Assembly (NCBI GenBank): GCA_948524275.1
Contig: CAOSLI010000002.1
Coordinates: 248,001 to 312,000 of the forward strand
Direction: 5' to 3'
Length of the DNA stretch: 64,000 bases
Source: an uncultured Clostridia bacterium
GTDB taxonomy: Bacteria > Bacillota > Clostridia > TANB77 > CAG-508
The notes below the pieces were generated by a model that was not told the DNA's origin, did no database searches, and saw only the letters and a program-made list of their open reading frames with translations. The translations under genes were made by a program, and so were the position numbers. Of the stretch, positions 45,635-54,945 are shown one piece after another. Each line of letters begins with the position of its first letter. Within the stretch, counting starts at the first letter, position 1.

Positions 45635-45677
45635 ATAATTAAAGATATTACTTAAGTGTAGTAATATCTTTAATTAT
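45635..45677. promoter_or_regulatory. 18-bp perfect hairpin between adhE and pflB
   Basis: Arms 45635-45652 and 45660-45677 (ATAATTAAAGATATTACT and its exact complement) around a 7-base loop TAAGTGT. No T-run follows, so it is not a standard intrinsic terminator. RNA processing, mRNA stabilisation or a protein operator are possible. Confidence 0.6.
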
Positions 45678-45713
45678 GCAAAAATAAAAAGAGACGAAGG
45701 AGTAGAGAAAAAC

Positions 45714-47955
45714 ATGAGTTGGAATTTTGACGTTTGGAATGGATTTACAAAAGGAAAATGGAATAAAACTATTGATGTAAGAGATTTTATTCAAAAAAAT
45801 TACACACCATATGAAGGGGATGAATCATTTTTAGCAGGCCCTACTGAAAGAACACAGAAGTTATGGGATAGAGTGCTAGAATTATATAAAGAAGAAAAGG
45901 AAAAAGGAGTACTTGATATCGATGTAGATACAGCATCTAATATAAATGGCTTTAAACCAGGATACATAGAAAAAGAATTAGAGCAAATAGTTGGACTTCA
46001 AACAGATACACCCTTAAAAAGAGCAATTATGCCAGAAGGCGGAATTAAGATAGTAGAAAAATCTTGTGAAGCTTACGGTTATAAAGTATCAGACAAAATT
46101 GATGAAATATATAACAAATATAGAAAAACTCACAATGAAGGAGTATTTGAAGCATATACACCTGAAATAAGAGCGGCTAGAAAAAATAAACTATTAACAG
46201 GTCTACCTGATGGATATGGTAGAGGAAGAATAATAGGAGATTACAGAAGAGTAGCATTATATGGAGTAGATATTCTTATAGAAGAAAAAAAGAAAGACTA
46301 TGCAAATGCACGTAGCAATTGGATGAGTGAAGACATTATTCGAGAAAGAGAAGAAATATTTGAACAAATAAAAGCATTAGAAGATTTAAAACTAATGGCA
46401 GAGAAGTATGGATATGATATATCAAAGCCAGCATCAAATTCAAAAGAAGCGGTACAGTGGTTATACTTTGCATATCTTGGAGCAATTAAGCAACAAAATG
46501 GTGCAGCAATGAGTATCGGAAGAACATCAACATTCTTAGATATATATTTTGAAAGAGATTTAAGAGCAGGATATATAACAGAACAAGATGCACAAGAGAT
46601 AATGGACCACTTTGTAATGAAACTTCGTATGGTACGTTTTCTACGTACACCTGAATACAATGAGCTATTTAGTGGAGACCCAGTTTGGGTAACTGAAAGC
46701 ATTGGCGGAATGGGGATAGACGGAAGAACCCTAGTTACAAAAAACTCATTTAGAGTTATCCATACGCTAGAGACAATGGGAACATCACCAGAGCCAAACT
46801 TAACAATACTATGGTCTTGCAAATTTCCAGAAGGATTTAAGAAGTTCTGTTCAAGGATATCTATTGAAACGAGTTCTGTACAATATGAAAACGATGACCT
46901 TATGAGAACTACATTAGGAGATGATTATGCAATAGCATGTTGCGTAAGTCCTATGAGAGTGGGAAAACAAATGCAATTCTTTGGAGCAAGAGCAAATCTT
47001 GCAAAAACTCTAACATATGCAATAAATGGTGGAAAAGATGAAGTTACAGGAGTTCAAGTTACAAGCAAATATGCACCAATAGTTGGAGATGAAGCATTAA
47101 ATTTTGATGAGGTGTGGGATAAATATACACAAATGATGGACTATGTAGCTGGAATTTATATGGACGCATTAAACATTATCCACTACATGCACGATAAATA
47201 CGCATATGAAAGTTTAGAAATGGCACTTCATGATAAAGAGGTATTAAGAACAATGGCATGCGGAATTGCAGGATTATCAGTTGCAACAGACTCTCTTTCT
47301 GCAATTAAATATGCAAAAGTATATCCAATAAGAGATGAAAGCGGATTAGTAACCGATTATCGTATAGAAGGAGAATTCCCAAAGTTCGGAAACGATGATG
47401 ACAGAGTAGATGAACTAGCAACCTTAATACAAAAAACATTTATGGATAAATTAAGAAAACAAAAAACATATAGAGATGCAAAGCCAACAATGAGCATATT
47501 AACAATAACCTCAAATGTTGTATATGGAAAAGCTACAGGAAATACACCAGACGGAAGACGAGCAGGGGAACCATTTGGACCAGGAGCAAACCCAATGCAC
47601 GGTAGAGATGAAAACGGAGCAGTTGCAGTACTTAACTCATTAGCAAAACTAGAATTTAAAGACTCAGAAGACGGTATCTCATACACATTTGCAATCACAC
47701 CATCAGCGCTTCGGAAGTGATAGAGAAACTAGAATTAACAACTTAGTAAGTTTACTAGACGGCTACTTTGTGCAACTAAGCCATCATGTAAATGTCAATG
47801 TATTTGATAGATCATTATTACTAGATGCAATGGACCACCCTGAAAAATATCCTCAACTTACAATAAGAGTATCAGGATATGCTGTAAACTTTGTAAAACT
47901 TACAAGGGAGCAACAATTAGATGTTATAAATAGAACAATACATGAGAGAATATAG
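45714..47955 (+). CDS. pflB: Pyruvate formate-lyase (formate C-acetyltransferase), read through a +1 frameshift at CGG (47712-47714)
   Basis: PflB converts pyruvate and CoA to acetyl-CoA and formate using a glycyl radical. The zero frame gives 668 residues with the active-site cysteine pair in YAIACCVSPM and VYGKATGNTPDGRRAGEPFGPGANPMHGRD, then ends abruptly at ITPSALRK. An extra C at 47712 turns CTT GGA into CTT CGG. Skipping one base gives ALGSDRETRINNLVSLLDGYF and the glycyl-radical motif RVSGYAV near the end. The rejoined product is 746 residues, normal for PFL. Without frameshifting the enzyme would lack its radical glycine and be inactive. Its activase gene pflA lies 4 kb downstream, not adjacent. 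Confidence 0.95.
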
Positions 47956-48071
47956 AAAATTAGGTAATATTTTATCCATTCTATTAAAATTATTGATTTT
48001 TATACTTTGTGATGTTATTATAATATATATGTAAGCATTGTAATTGAAGTGAGAAAGGAATGTATTTTAAC

Positions 48072-48752
48072 ATGACTATTTTAGAGTTTGTTTTAAACAA
48101 TAAGGAATATTTAGAAGATTTAATAACAAGAAGTACATATCATTCAAATGCTATTGAGGGAAGTACACTTACATATGCCGAAACATATGCTATTTTATAT
48201 AATGACAACAGCTTTAAAATTGAAGGAAAAGAACCAAGAGAAATATATGAAGCAATTAACCATAAAAAAGCATTAGAATTAGTTTTTAGTAGTATACAAA
48301 ATAAAAGCGAACTTGATGAGCGATTCGTAAGAAAATTAAATGAAACTATAAATAAAGACATTAAGGATACAGAAGGCTATAGAACTGTGCAAGTATTTAT
48401 TCAAGGTAGCGAGCATATTCCACCAGAGCCTGAGAGAGTGCCAAATTTAATGATGTATTATATATATAATTATAATCATGATGAGCAAGATATATTTTTA
48501 AAAATTGCTAAATATCATATTGAATTTGAAAAAATACATCCATTTGAAGACGGAAATGGTAGAACAGGCAGATTGCTACTAAATTATGAATTACTAAAAA
48601 ACGACCTACCTCCTGTTGTTATAACCAAGGAAGATAGAGTAAAATATTTTGAATTTCTTAAAAATAATGATGTTACACACCTTGCAGAATGGTTTAGAGA
48701 ATTATCTAGTAAGGAAAAAGAAAGAATAGAGAAATTTGGATATAATAAATAA
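48072..48752 (+). CDS. Fic-domain protein (intact)
   Basis: 226 residues. Fic enzymes transfer AMP or other nucleotide groups to target proteins. The Fic motif HPFEDGNGRTGR is complete, with catalytic His. The N-terminal segment STYHSNAIEGSTLTYAET has the S/T-x-x-x-E/N-G inhibitory-helix pattern (SNAIEGS), so it is a self-inhibited class. The start at 48072 has AAAGGA 12 bases upstream; an earlier ATG touches that site. Convergent with a second Fic gene across a shared terminator. Confidence 0.9.
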   Translation: MTILEFVLNNKEYLEDLITRSTYHSNAIEGSTLTYAETYAILYNDNSFKIEGKEPREIYEAINHKKALELVFSSIQNKSELDERFVRKLNETINKDIKDTEGYRTVQVFIQGSEHIPPEPERVPNLMMYYIYNYNHDEQDIFLKIAKYHIEFEKIHPFEDGNGRTGRLLLNYELLKNDLPPVVITKEDRVKYFEFLKNNDVTHLAEWFRELSSKEKERIEKFGYNK

Positions 48753-48756
48753 AATT

Positions 48757-48803
48757 AAAAAGAGAATGGATAGCTGTGATGCTGTCCATTCTCTTTTAAT
48801 TTA
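48757..48803. terminator. Bidirectional terminator between two convergent Fic genes
   Basis: A stem of AAAGAGAATGGA and TCCATTCTCTTT with inner AGC/GCT pairing, and T-rich on both strands. Confidence 0.8.
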
Positions 48804-48830
48804 TAAAAATATTATTAGATAGTGTAAATA

Positions 48831-49818
48831 TTAAAAAGATATTTTCCAACTTCCACTCTTTGTAGAACCAACTCTTTCAATAACTCCTTTTTCTTTTAAA
48901 ACTTTTATGTTATATGATATACCATCTCTTGTTAAATCAAGAGCTTTAGCCATTTCTACTTGTGTAATATTTGGATTTTTCTTCATTAAATCAATTATTT
49001 TTTCTTGTGTAGTTTTTTGTGTAGTTTTTTGTGTAGTTTCTTGGTTAGATGTCAAAATCATTCCATCTACAGCTTCATATATAACTTTAAGCATAAATTC
49101 AATAAATTCTGTTGAATTTCCAACATTGTTACAATTTTGAATAGCAGTATAATACTCATCTTGATTTTTCCTAATCATACTTTCAATAGGTAAATAAGTA
49201 AATGCTTTTTCCCAATGTGAAAGAATTGCAGTTTGCCATAGTCTTGCGGTTCTTCCGTTTCCATCGTGAAATGGGTGTATAAATACGAACTCATAATGAA
49301 ATATAGATGATAGAATAAGTGGATTTATTTTATCTTTAACTTCATTCATCCAATTAAATAACTTATCCATCAAACTAGGTACTAATTTATGTGGTGGACA
49401 AGTAAAAATACATATATCCCCATCATAAACACCTTCGCCATGATTCCTAAATTTACCTGCATCTTTTTCAATTAAAAATGTTAGTATTCCATGTATTTTC
49501 TTTAAATCTTCTACAGAATATGGATTTACTTTATCAATTTGTTCATAAGCATTATAAGCGTTTTTAACTTCTTGTATATCTTTTTGCTCTCCGAATTACA
49601 GGCTTTCCATTTATTACATCTTCAACTTGAAATAATGATAATTGGTTATTTTCTATTGCTAAAGATGAATGTATTGACCTTATTCTTGATTTTCTTCTTA
49701 ATTCTGGATATCTATTTAAACTCTCAAAATAATTTGCCTCTCCAATTTTTTTCATTATATCTGATACATAATTTAACATTTTATCAGTTATTGTATATGG
49801 TGGACAATTTGTTTCCAT
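48831..49818 (-). CDS. Fic-family protein with C-terminal winged helix, read through a +1 frameshift at CGG (49593-49591)
   Basis: The 5' frame (ATG 49818) gives SIHSSLAIENNQLSLFQVEDVINGKPVI, the normal Fic inhibitory-helix region (S-S-x-A-I-E-N), and then an extra C creates ATT CGG; the zero frame stops after 84 residues. Skipping one base yields VIGEQKDIQEVKNAYNAYE and the frame is open to the end: FTCPPHKLVPSLMDKLF, Fic motif HPFHDGNGRTAR, a threonine/glutamine linker with repeated TTQKTTQ, and a winged-helix domain (TQVEMAKALDLTRDGISYNIKVLKEKG). Rejoined length is 328 residues, as in ordinary Fic/DUF4172-like proteins. The distal ORF starting at 49373 has no proper start of its own. Confidence 0.9.
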
Positions 49819-50091
49819 TTAAAACCTCCAATTCATATATGTATTATAACACAAACTTATTTATTATGATACTATTTTTTCAAATATAATATATGGATTA
49901 TTCATAATATAGTTTCTTATTTGGTGTAAAAATGAATGAAAATTTTAAACTCTACTCGATTGTTATAGAGAAGTATACTATTTTAGCCTAAAATATACAT
50001 AAATAAATAAAAAATAAGAAGAATATATAATAAGCAATGGAAAAAACATATTAAATTGATTTTAATATTAACAATAGTGTAACAAATGATG

Positions 50092-50121
50092 TTGACAATT
50101 GTGATACAAATCGTATATAAT
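50092..50121 (+). promoter_or_regulatory. Promoter of the Phd/PIN pair with repeated operator-like sequence
   Basis: TTGACA (50092-50097), an 18-base spacer, TATAAT (50116-50121). The near-repeats GTGTAACAAATG (50078-50089) and GTGATACAAATC (50101-50112) flank the -35, suggesting antitoxin binding. The rest of 49819-50090 is AT-rich with nothing recognised. Confidence 0.65.
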
Positions 50122-50150
50122 ATATAAAAGAGAAAGGAAGGAAATTATAT

Positions 50151-50426
50151 ATGAAATTTTATACAGTTAGAGATTTAAGAACAACACCAAAAGCACTTTG
50201 GGACAATTTAGCGAATGATGGTGAAGTTGTTATAACAAATAATGGCAAACCTACTGCTTTACTTTTTGATATAGGAGAAGGAGATTTAGAAGAGTTATTA
50301 AAAGCTGTTAGGCAAGCTAAAGCCATGTTAGCTTTTAATTCAATGAGAACTAAATCTGCTGAAAATGGTTATATGAGTGAAGATGAAATTGAAGATGAAA
50401 TAAAAAAGGCTCGTAAGGGGGAATAA
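50151..50426 (+). CDS. Phd/YefM-type antitoxin
   Basis: 91 residues. The N-terminus MKFYTVRDLRTTPKALWDNL and VVITNNGKPTALLFDI is the Phd/YefM DNA-binding fold. The C-terminal half (about 48-91) is acidic and helical, as expected for the toxin-neutralising part. It precedes a PIN-domain gene by two bases, the usual antitoxin-toxin order, and has a promoter with repeated elements for autoregulation. Confidence 0.85.
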   Translation: MKFYTVRDLRTTPKALWDNLANDGEVVITNNGKPTALLFDIGEGDLEELLKAVRQAKAMLAFNSMRTKSAENGYMSEDEIEDEIKKARKGE

Positions 50427-50428
50427 AG

Positions 50429-50815
50429 ATGCATGTTGTAATAGATACCAACGTTTTAGTATCTTCATTATGGTCCAAAGATGGTTCTCCCGCAAAGCTA
50501 ATGAGTATGGTTTTAGATGGAATACTAATACCATGCTATGATTATCGAATTTTAACAGAATATAGAGAAGTACTTATGAGACCTAAATTCGGATTTTCAA
50601 AAGCTGAAGTTGATTCTTTACTAGATTGGATTGAATCTTATGGAAAATCAGTTGTATCAGTACCTTTAAATGTAAATTTTATTGATGAAGATGATAAGAA
50701 ATTTTATGAAGTTGCAAAGTATTGTAATGCAAAATTAATAACAGGAAATTTAAAACATTTTCCTAAAGATGACGATATAATATCTGTAAATGAGTTTTGG
50801 GATAAAATACAGTAA
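50429..50815 (+). CDS. PIN-domain putative toxin (COG1569-type)
   Basis: 128 residues. PIN-domain RNases of toxin-antitoxin systems. The first acidic residue is in VVIDTNVLVSSLW, followed by LMSMVLDGILIPCYDYRILTEYREVL with the second acidic position (E in TEYREVL), and EDDKKFYEVAKYCNAKLITGNLKHFP with the third (D-D/E). The usual TGD near the end is TGN here. GGGGG upstream of the ATG. Coupled to the Phd-like antitoxin. Confidence 0.85.
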   Translation: MHVVIDTNVLVSSLWSKDGSPAKLMSMVLDGILIPCYDYRILTEYREVLMRPKFGFSKAEVDSLLDWIESYGKSVVSVPLNVNFIDEDDKKFYEVAKYCNAKLITGNLKHFPKDDDIISVNEFWDKIQ

Positions 50816-50834
50816 AAGAAAAGAGTGAATTACT

Positions 50835-51785
50835 ATGGTAAAGATATATAATACCAATTTAGAAAGTGGTAAATTAGAAAAAAAAGAAAATTTTGAAAAA
50901 GGAAGTTGGATAAATTTATTAAATCCAACTGAAGATGAGATAAAAAAAGTCTGTGAAAGTGTAAATATAAAAGAAGACTTTATTCGTGACGCATTAGATT
51001 TTGAGGAAAAAGCAAGAATAGACACAGAAGACGACGACGATACTATATTATTTGTAATAGATGTGCCAATAATAGAAAAAAATGATGAAAATTATATTTA
51101 TACAACTATGCCACTTGGAATGATAGTGGTAAGAGATGATTATTTTATTACGGCATCACTTAGAAAAAATCAAATAATAGAGGACTTTGAAAAGCAAAAG
51201 GTAAAAGATTTTCAAACATTTAAAAAATCACGAATGATACTTCAGATATTATACTTAAATGCGTCATATTATTTAAAATATCTAAAACAGATAAACAAAG
51301 AAACAGAACTTGCTGAAAAAAGACTAAAAGATTCAATGAAAAACAAAGAACTTTTAACTTTGCTAAATTCAAGTAAGAGTTTAGTCTATTTTACAACATC
51401 GCTAAAATCTAATGAAATAGTTATGGAGAAAACTATCCGTGGAAAAACGATAAAGCTATATGACGATGACGAAGATATACTAGAAGACTCAATTACAGAA
51501 AATAGACAAGCAATAGAAATGGCAAACACATATAGAAGTATCTTGTCAGAATCAATGGACGCATATTCATCTATTATCTCTAATAATTTGAATGGAGTCA
51601 TGAAATTTCTAACTTCAATCACAATAGTACTTGCAATACCAACAATGGTATCAAGCTTTTGGGGAATGAACGTAGGACTTCCATTTGAAAACAATAGATT
51701 TGGATTTTTGATAATGGTTTTAATATCTATATTATTAACACTAGGTGTCACATGGTGGCTAAAAAAGAAAGATATGTTAGACTAA
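50835..51785 (+). CDS. CorA family divalent cation transporter
   Basis: 316 residues. CorA channels import Mg2+ as pentamers. A cytoplasmic alpha/beta domain (1-245) precedes two C-terminal helices; the selectivity motif GMN is present as FWGMNVGLPF, followed by a short helix and a basic tail. The N-terminal SGKLEKKENFEKGSWINLLNPTEDEI is typical of the Gram-positive CorA-like group. It follows the PIN gene by 20 bases and may be cotranscribed. Confidence 0.93.
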   Translation: MVKIYNTNLESGKLEKKENFEKGSWINLLNPTEDEIKKVCESVNIKEDFIRDALDFEEKARIDTEDDDDTILFVIDVPIIEKNDENYIYTTMPLGMIVVRDDYFITASLRKNQIIEDFEKQKVKDFQTFKKSRMILQILYLNASYYLKYLKQINKETELAEKRLKDSMKNKELLTLLNSSKSLVYFTTSLKSNEIVMEKTIRGKTIKLYDDDEDILEDSITENRQAIEMANTYRSILSESMDAYSSIISNNLNGVMKFLTSITIVLAIPTMVSSFWGMNVGLPFENNRFGFLIMVLISILLTLGVTWWLKKKDMLD

Positions 51786-51896
51786 AAGCATGAAATTTTA
51801 CATATAAAAATCAATAAAAAGATGAAACTATTCAACTTTTTATTGATTTTTAGTTTGCATTGTTATATAAAAATAGATAGAACGGAGTAAAGCGTA

Positions 51897-52610
51897 ATGA
51901 GAGGATATATACATTCATTTGAAACATTTGGAACAGTTGATGGACCAGGAATTAGATTTGTAGCATTTATGCAAGGATGCCTGCTTAAATGTAAATATTG
52001 TCATAATCGTGATACTTGGCAAGTAGGAAGTGGACAACAATATGAAGTGCAAGAAGTAATTGATAAAATATTAAAATGCAAACCATACATAGATAGTAGT
52101 AATGGTGGAGTAACTATAAGTGGTGGGGAACCATTACTTCAAAGTAAATTTTTAATAGAACTATTTAAAGAATTAAAAAAACACGATATTCATACAGCCA
52201 TAGACACAGCAGGAAGTCTGCAAATAAATGAAGACATAGAAGAATTATTAAAATATACAGATTTAGTAATTCTAGATATTAAACATATTGATGATAAAAA
52301 GTGCATAAACCTAACAGGAATGTCTAATAAGAATGAATTAGATTTTGCAAAATACTGCTCTGAAAAATCAATAAAAATGTGGATAAGACAAGTACTAGTT
52401 CCTGGGTATACAGATGATGAAGAGGACTTAAAGAAAACAGGAGAATTTATAGATTCTCTAAAAACAGTAGAAAAAGTAGAAGTTTTGCCATATCATGATT
52501 TAGGAAAATTTAAATGGACCGAGTTAGGACTAGAATATCCATTAGAAAAAGTTAAATCGCCCACTGAAGAACAAATAAAAAAAGCAGAAGAAATACTAAT
52601 AAAAAAATAA
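51897..52610 (+). CDS. pflA: Pyruvate formate-lyase activating enzyme
   Basis: 237 residues. A radical SAM enzyme that places the glycyl radical on PflB. The cluster motif C-x3-C-x2-C is GCLLKCKYCHNRDTW. Other signatures are SFETFGTVDGPGIRFV, TISGGEPLLQ, AIDTAG, VILDIKH and VLPYHDLGKFKW. Ribosome binding site ACGGAG. It is separated from pflB by 3.9 kb of Fic, toxin-antitoxin and CorA genes, an unusual arrangement. Confidence 0.97.
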   Translation: MRGYIHSFETFGTVDGPGIRFVAFMQGCLLKCKYCHNRDTWQVGSGQQYEVQEVIDKILKCKPYIDSSNGGVTISGGEPLLQSKFLIELFKELKKHDIHTAIDTAGSLQINEDIEELLKYTDLVILDIKHIDDKKCINLTGMSNKNELDFAKYCSEKSIKMWIRQVLVPGYTDDEEDLKKTGEFIDSLKTVEKVEVLPYHDLGKFKWTELGLEYPLEKVKSPTEEQIKKAEEILIKK

Positions 52611-52667
52611 AGTTTGTCTAATGATTATTTAGTAATTGTCCATGGTTTAGCTAGAGTTTATTTACAA

Positions 52668-52707
52668 TAAAAAGTCATTATCAATCAATCTGATAATGAC
52701 TTTTTTA
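52668..52707. terminator. Bidirectional terminator after pflA
   Basis: AAAAAGTCATTATCA and TGATAATGACTTTTTT around a 7-base loop, between convergent genes. Confidence 0.85.
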
Positions 52708-52708
52708 G

Positions 52709-53263
52709 CTATGCTAAGTTATTTAACATATGTTCTAATTCTAACCAATTATTAACTCTAGGAATATTAACCTCAATTGATTTATTTACTTCAGAAGTAA
52801 ATAGTATACTTTTTATATTTTGGTTTTGTACTGCAATACAATGCTTAGCAGAATCATCAACCATAACATCAATATTATTATCTTTGCATAATGTAGCCTT
52901 ATCAAAAGAATTCCACAATATTTTGGTAAAAGGAATATTATTAGCCTTAAAATAATTTAAAGTTATTTCTTCACTCCCTTTAAATCTAATTTCTCCTCTA
53001 GCACTAATAATATAAACCTCGTGCCCATTTTCTAATAATTTTTTGATTACTTCATTTGCATTATCTTTCATTTTTACATTGATAAAATATTCAGAACAAT
53101 TTTCATCAAAAAATCTTTTTACAATAGGATTTGAGTTATCCCCTCTCATAATTTCTTCCATATAATTAGAAAGCTCATTATTTTTATCACATTCTTCCAT
53201 ACAACTTTTTATAGATTGATATGTATTGGTAATAACATCATCTATATCTATTCCTATTCTCAT
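52709..53263 (-). CDS. HAD-superfamily nucleotidase-like protein
   Basis: 184 residues. HAD motif I is IGIDIDDVITNT (D-x-D), motif II is YIISARGE and motif IV is VMVDDSAKHC. It resembles the 5'(3')-deoxyribonucleotidase/YqfW group, which has a short helical cap. Substrate uncertain. The start follows AAGGAGG. It is 13 bases downstream of the Ppx/GppA-like gene, so the two form an operon, suggesting a shared nucleotide or phosphate function (inference). Confidence 0.85.
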   Translation of the reverse strand: MRIGIDIDDVITNTYQSIKSCMEECDKNNELSNYMEEIMRGDNSNPIVKRFFDENCSEYFINVKMKDNANEVIKKLLENGHEVYIISARGEIRFKGSEEITLNYFKANNIPFTKILWNSFDKATLCKDNNIDVMVDDSAKHCIAVQNQNIKSILFTSEVNKSIEVNIPRVNNWLELEHMLNNLA

Positions 53264-53276
53264 AAAATCCTCCTTA

Positions 53277-54161
53277 TTATGATATTAACATGCTTTTCAA
53301 ACCATCTTCCATGTTTATTTTTGTTGGAATGATATATTTGGCATTTACTTTGTGTGAAATTAAATTAGTAATTACCTTCATTGCTCTAGAACAATCAAAC
53401 CAGGATGCATTATCACTCCTTTTTCTTATTTTATCTAAAGAAGTAACAAAAGCATCTTTATCATATTTATCACTCATTTCTTGTGTAATCATATACTTTT
53501 GATTTTCATTTACATATAAAGTATTATTAAGCAATGGATATTCCGCATTATTATACCAATATAAATGATCGCCACCAGCCAAAATTAAAACATCAGACTT
53601 AATATCCAATTCTCCAATCAAATTATTTACGTAATCATAAACTTCATCAAAGGTGCAGGAAGGAATATCATCTTTTAAACTAATAAATTTATTTGTAATA
53701 TCAACTACGCCAAAATCATAATATTTCTTTTCAATAATTTTGCAACCTTTAACAAGCATAAGTTCAATAGAACCACCGCCACCAATAAAAACGCAAATAT
53801 TATCATTATAATCTACATTACTATAACACCCAAGAGCAGTATATTTCGCCTCATCTTCCTGAGAAACTACCTCAATTTTTAAACCAAATTTATTATTTAG
53901 AATTTTATTAATTTCATTTAGCTCATTTTGAGATATGCTTCTAAAAATACTACACCCATATATATGAATATCCTTAGTAAATTCCAAAGCACCCTGAATT
54001 ACACAATATAATTTATCTAAGTCAGATTGTAAAATCTTATTTTCAAGTTTATAATTTTTCTTAAATTCTATTGTAGCATTATTTTCAAGAATTAAGTTAT
54101 TATCGTTATAAATATGTGTTTTAGTATTATTACTACCAATTTCAATAATTGCAAATTTCAT
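53277..54161 (-). CDS. Ppx/GppA-type phosphatase-like protein
   Basis: 294 residues. The actin-like ATPase fold of exopolyphosphatase/pppGpp phosphatases: phosphate-1 loop AIIEIGSNNTKTHIY, the conserved glutamate region VVSQEDEAKYTALGC, phosphate-2 loop VFIGGGGSIELMLV and LILAGGDHLYWY. It is shorter than full GppA and lacks the C-terminal HD-like domain. TGGAGG precedes the ATG. Convergent to pflA together with the HAD gene. Confidence 0.82.
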   Translation of the reverse strand: MKFAIIEIGSNNTKTHIYNDNNLILENNATIEFKKNYKLENKILQSDLDKLYCVIQGALEFTKDIHIYGCSIFRSISQNELNEINKILNNKFGLKIEVVSQEDEAKYTALGCYSNVDYNDNICVFIGGGGSIELMLVKGCKIIEKKYYDFGVVDITNKFISLKDDIPSCTFDEVYDYVNNLIGELDIKSDVLILAGGDHLYWYNNAEYPLLNNTLYVNENQKYMITQEMSDKYDKDAFVTSLDKIRKRSDNASWFDCSRAMKVITNLISHKVNAKYIIPTKINMEDGLKSMLIS

Positions 54162-54284
54162 GTTGATCCTCCACTATAAAAATAACACACATCGAAATAA
54201 AAAGCAACTTTACTTTTGATAAATATTGACTATATATCAATATTTTGATAAAATATGTATATAATATTGATGGAGGTAATTATT

Positions 54285-54539
54285 ATGCCAATTATAAGAC
54301 CAAGTTCTGATTTAAGAAATAATTATAATGAAATCTCTACACTTTGTCATCAAACCAAAAGTCCTGTATATATTACAAAAAATGGTTTGGGAGATTTAGC
54401 TGTAATGAGTATTGAATTATGTGAGATTTTAACAGATAGTTATTCATTATATAAAGAATTAGAAAAGGGAATTGATTCATTAGAAAAAGGAGAAAAGTAT
54501 TCGTCAGAAGAAGTATATGATGAATTAAAAAAAGTTTAA
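54285..54539 (+). CDS. Phd/RelB-type antitoxin
   Basis: 84 residues. It starts MPIIRPSSDLRNNYNEISTL and continues SPVYITKNGLGDLAVMSIEL, the Phd/YefM fold, with an acidic, helical C-terminus. Start at 54285 after GGAGG; the longer frame at 54255 includes the ribosome binding site. Upstream is a promoter TTGACT/TAAAAT overlaid with TATTGA-7-TCAATA (54223-54241), a candidate operator. Confidence 0.85.
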   Translation: MPIIRPSSDLRNNYNEISTLCHQTKSPVYITKNGLGDLAVMSIELCEILTDSYSLYKELEKGIDSLEKGEKYSSEEVYDELKKV

Positions 54540-54556
54540 ATTAGAAAGAGAGGTCA

Positions 54557-54868
54557 TTGTTGAAACAATATAATATAGAATATTCAAGGGAAGCGAAACA
54601 AGATTTAATAGATATAAAAAAATACATTAAGTATAATTTACAAGAACCCTTAATTGCTGAAAGATTAATCCTAAAAATAAAAGCTGAAATAGATAAATTA
54701 CAAACTTTTCCTAAAATGTTTTCAATTATAGATAATAATTTTATAAAAAAATTAGAAATTAGGAAGTTTAACGTAGATAATTATATTGTGTTTTATAGAA
54801 TAAATGACAGTAATATACAAATAGTTAGGATAATGTATTGTAGAAGGAATTGGACAGACTTGTTATAA
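54557..54868 (+). CDS. RelE/ParE-type toxin
   Basis: 103 residues. The fold signature is YNIEYSREAKQDLIDIKKYIKYNLQEPLIAERLILKI and, near the end, FNVDNYIVFYRINDSNIQIVRIMYCRRNW, typical of ParE/RelE toxins with a basic C-terminal strand. TTG start after AGAGAGG (TTG at 54557 or 54560). It follows the antitoxin gene by 17 bases. Confidence 0.88.
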   Translation: MLKQYNIEYSREAKQDLIDIKKYIKYNLQEPLIAERLILKIKAEIDKLQTFPKMFSIIDNNFIKKLEIRKFNVDNYIVFYRINDSNIQIVRIMYCRRNWTDLL

Positions 54869-54945
54869 ATAAATTCAAATAAGATAAAGTGTCTAGCATA
54901 ACCAGGACATCGTTTAAAATAAAACAAGAGAGGAACAAATTTAAT

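Noticed and set aside
47385..47391. A second TTCGGAA in pflB and one at 50588 as further frameshift sites
   Set aside because: There TTC GGA is read in frame as Phe-Gly and the frame does not change.
47689..47955. An 88-residue autonomous glycyl-radical (GrcA/YfiD-like) protein downstream of pflB
   Set aside because: GrcA-like proteins are about 127 residues, and this frame joins seamlessly to PflB when one base is skipped; there is no ribosome binding site.
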